Shown here: piece after piece, positions 63,383-64,000 of the stretch | Numbering within the stretch: the stretch's first letter is position 1 | How the letters are laid out: each line of letters starts with the position of its first letter | From: Desulfobacterales bacterium | GTDB taxonomy: Bacteria > Desulfobacterota > Desulfobacteria > Desulfobacterales > JAAELO01 | Direction of reading: 5' to 3' | Length of the DNA stretch: 64,000 bases | Assembly (NCBI GenBank): GCA_024226555.1 | Contig: JAAELO010000702.1 | Location: 1-64,000 of the forward strand | The notes under the pieces: model-generated | Databases searched by the model: none | What the model was told of the DNA's origin: nothing | The model's input: the letters and a program-made list of their open reading frames with translations, nothing else | Made by a program: the position numbers and the translations under genes

Positions 63383-63730
63383 TTACCCCCAGAAGCAACC
63401 ACTTGAATCATGTTCTATTACTTTTATAACTTCCTCAAGCGAGTTTGTCGTTGGAAATGGTTCATAACTATGCCACTTCATGTCTGATTTCATATAGTAA
63501 ATATTCCACTCTTTTCTTTTTTTGACATATTTTGCTTTTGCTATAAATCTTTCTGTTTTACTTGATGGATCTCGCCAATAAGACCTGACTTCGAAAATTT
63601 CAAAACCCTGATCAATAATTCTAAATGATAAATCAACTTGATCCCTTATATGGGCTGGTGGACGTTTACTTTCAATATACTGATCAACAAGTTTCTCTAT
63701 TCTTTTTATTTCAAATTCACTAATTGCCAT
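63383..63730 (-). CDS. DUF3024 family protein
   Basis: 115 aa. Starts SEFEIKRIEKLVDQYIESKRPPAHIRDQVDLSFRI and ends VIEHDSSGCFWG; the order, R-P-P-x-x-I-R-D and the terminal GCF(W)G are typical of DUF3024. Function unknown; small soluble protein. Start follows AGGGTT. Confidence 0.8.
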   Translation of the reverse strand: MAISEFEIKRIEKLVDQYIESKRPPAHIRDQVDLSFRIIDQGFEIFEVRSYWRDPSSKTERFIAKAKYVKKRKEWNIYYMKSDMKWHSYEPFPTTNSLEEVIKVIEHDSSGCFWG

Positions 63731-63861
63731 TTTAACCCTAACACCATATTTAATTATTGTAGGTCCACTTGAGCGAATCGAAAGCCGACAGAATAAAATT
63801 AGTAATTTTATCGAAACGTTGTATTTCGCCTTTGGCTCTATTTAACCTATGTGCTTAAAAT

Positions 63862-64000
63862 TTATTTCCTATCAATTTTGATTAATGTACCAACTGCTCC
63901 ATTTTGCATTAACTTCAAATCAATAATTGCATTTCCGCCTTGTTTTGATGCATCATTTTTCATCTTAGCTATTATTTCTTTTAAGTCTATTGCTCCCTGA
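63862..64000 (-). CDS. C-terminal part of a gene cut by the window edge
   Basis: About 45 codons up to the TAA at 63862-63864: GAIDLKEIIAKMKNDASKQG, then GNAIIDLKLMQNGAVGTLIKIDRK. The 'A-x-x-x-G-x-N-A-I-(I/V)-D' phrase is frequent in small lipoproteins and YbjQ-like proteins; family not assigned. Confidence 0.5.
   Translation of the reverse strand, partial: QGAIDLKEIIAKMKNDASKQGGNAIIDLKLMQNGAVGTLIKIDRK

Overview
This 64-kb window is AT-rich and looks like a strictly anaerobic, acetyl-CoA-oxidising or autotrophic Desulfobacterota genome (Desulfobacterales-like). The reasons are a near-complete Wood-Ljungdahl gene set of bacterial type, two selenocysteine-containing Hdr/Mvh-type proteins, a short-chain acyl-CoA oxidation cluster, and sigma54 activators. 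No sulfate-reduction genes, tRNAs, rRNAs, CRISPR arrays or phage structural genes were seen, so the taxonomic call is inference.

Layout. 1-12.5 kb: two near-identical Cache-type chemoreceptors in duplicated segments, one still next to its PAS/GAF sigma54 activator, the other next to a ~90-bp relic of that activator. Between them are an ankyrin protein and two periplasmic solute-binding-like proteins. 13-19.7 kb: a CoA-transferase pair, an acetate-type transporter, acyl-CoA dehydrogenase, 3-hydroxyacyl-CoA dehydrogenase and thiolase, all on the minus strand. 20-26 kb: a tripartite RND efflux operon. 27-34 kb: a decayed MarR/flavoprotein locus, a GAF-sigma54 activator, an RluA-type enzyme, a metallo-beta-lactamase relic, an unusual Rha-like duplicated-domain protein, a sugar-isomerase-like TIM barrel and a methyltransferase.

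35-58 kb: the Wood-Ljungdahl island. On the minus strand, in transcription order: acsD, cooS/acsA, acsB, acsC, acsE, a macro-domain protein, a small unknown, cooC, a metF paralogue, a giant HdrA-type flavoprotein, mvhD, metV, metF and a response regulator. Divergently on the plus strand: fhs, folD and a second cooC. Formate dehydrogenase is the only step not in the window. The HdrA-type gene (41868-37444) and mvhD (37444-37010) are each interrupted by an in-frame TGA inside a diagnostic motif, each followed by a SECIS-like hairpin. I read both as selenoproteins. With MetV and MetF they probably form an electron-bifurcating or electron-confurcating methylene-THF reductase complex.

58-64 kb: a loose set of small genes (DUF3592, a frameshifted gene, an outer-membrane barrel, a SET-domain protein, DUF3024, and a partial gene at the right edge).

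The most unexplained signal lies between genes. A large family of structured repeats (at least 17 copies, ~110-165 bp) shares an internal loop TGCGTTA / ATGCCTTG flanked by stems whose sequences differ but stay complementary. Some copies have MITE-like ends (GGGAAYCTCTAATAA). Others sit as terminator-like structures at gene stop codons. A separate ~190-285-nt conserved non-coding element ending in a terminator occurs at both ends of the window (67-255 and 62950-63234).
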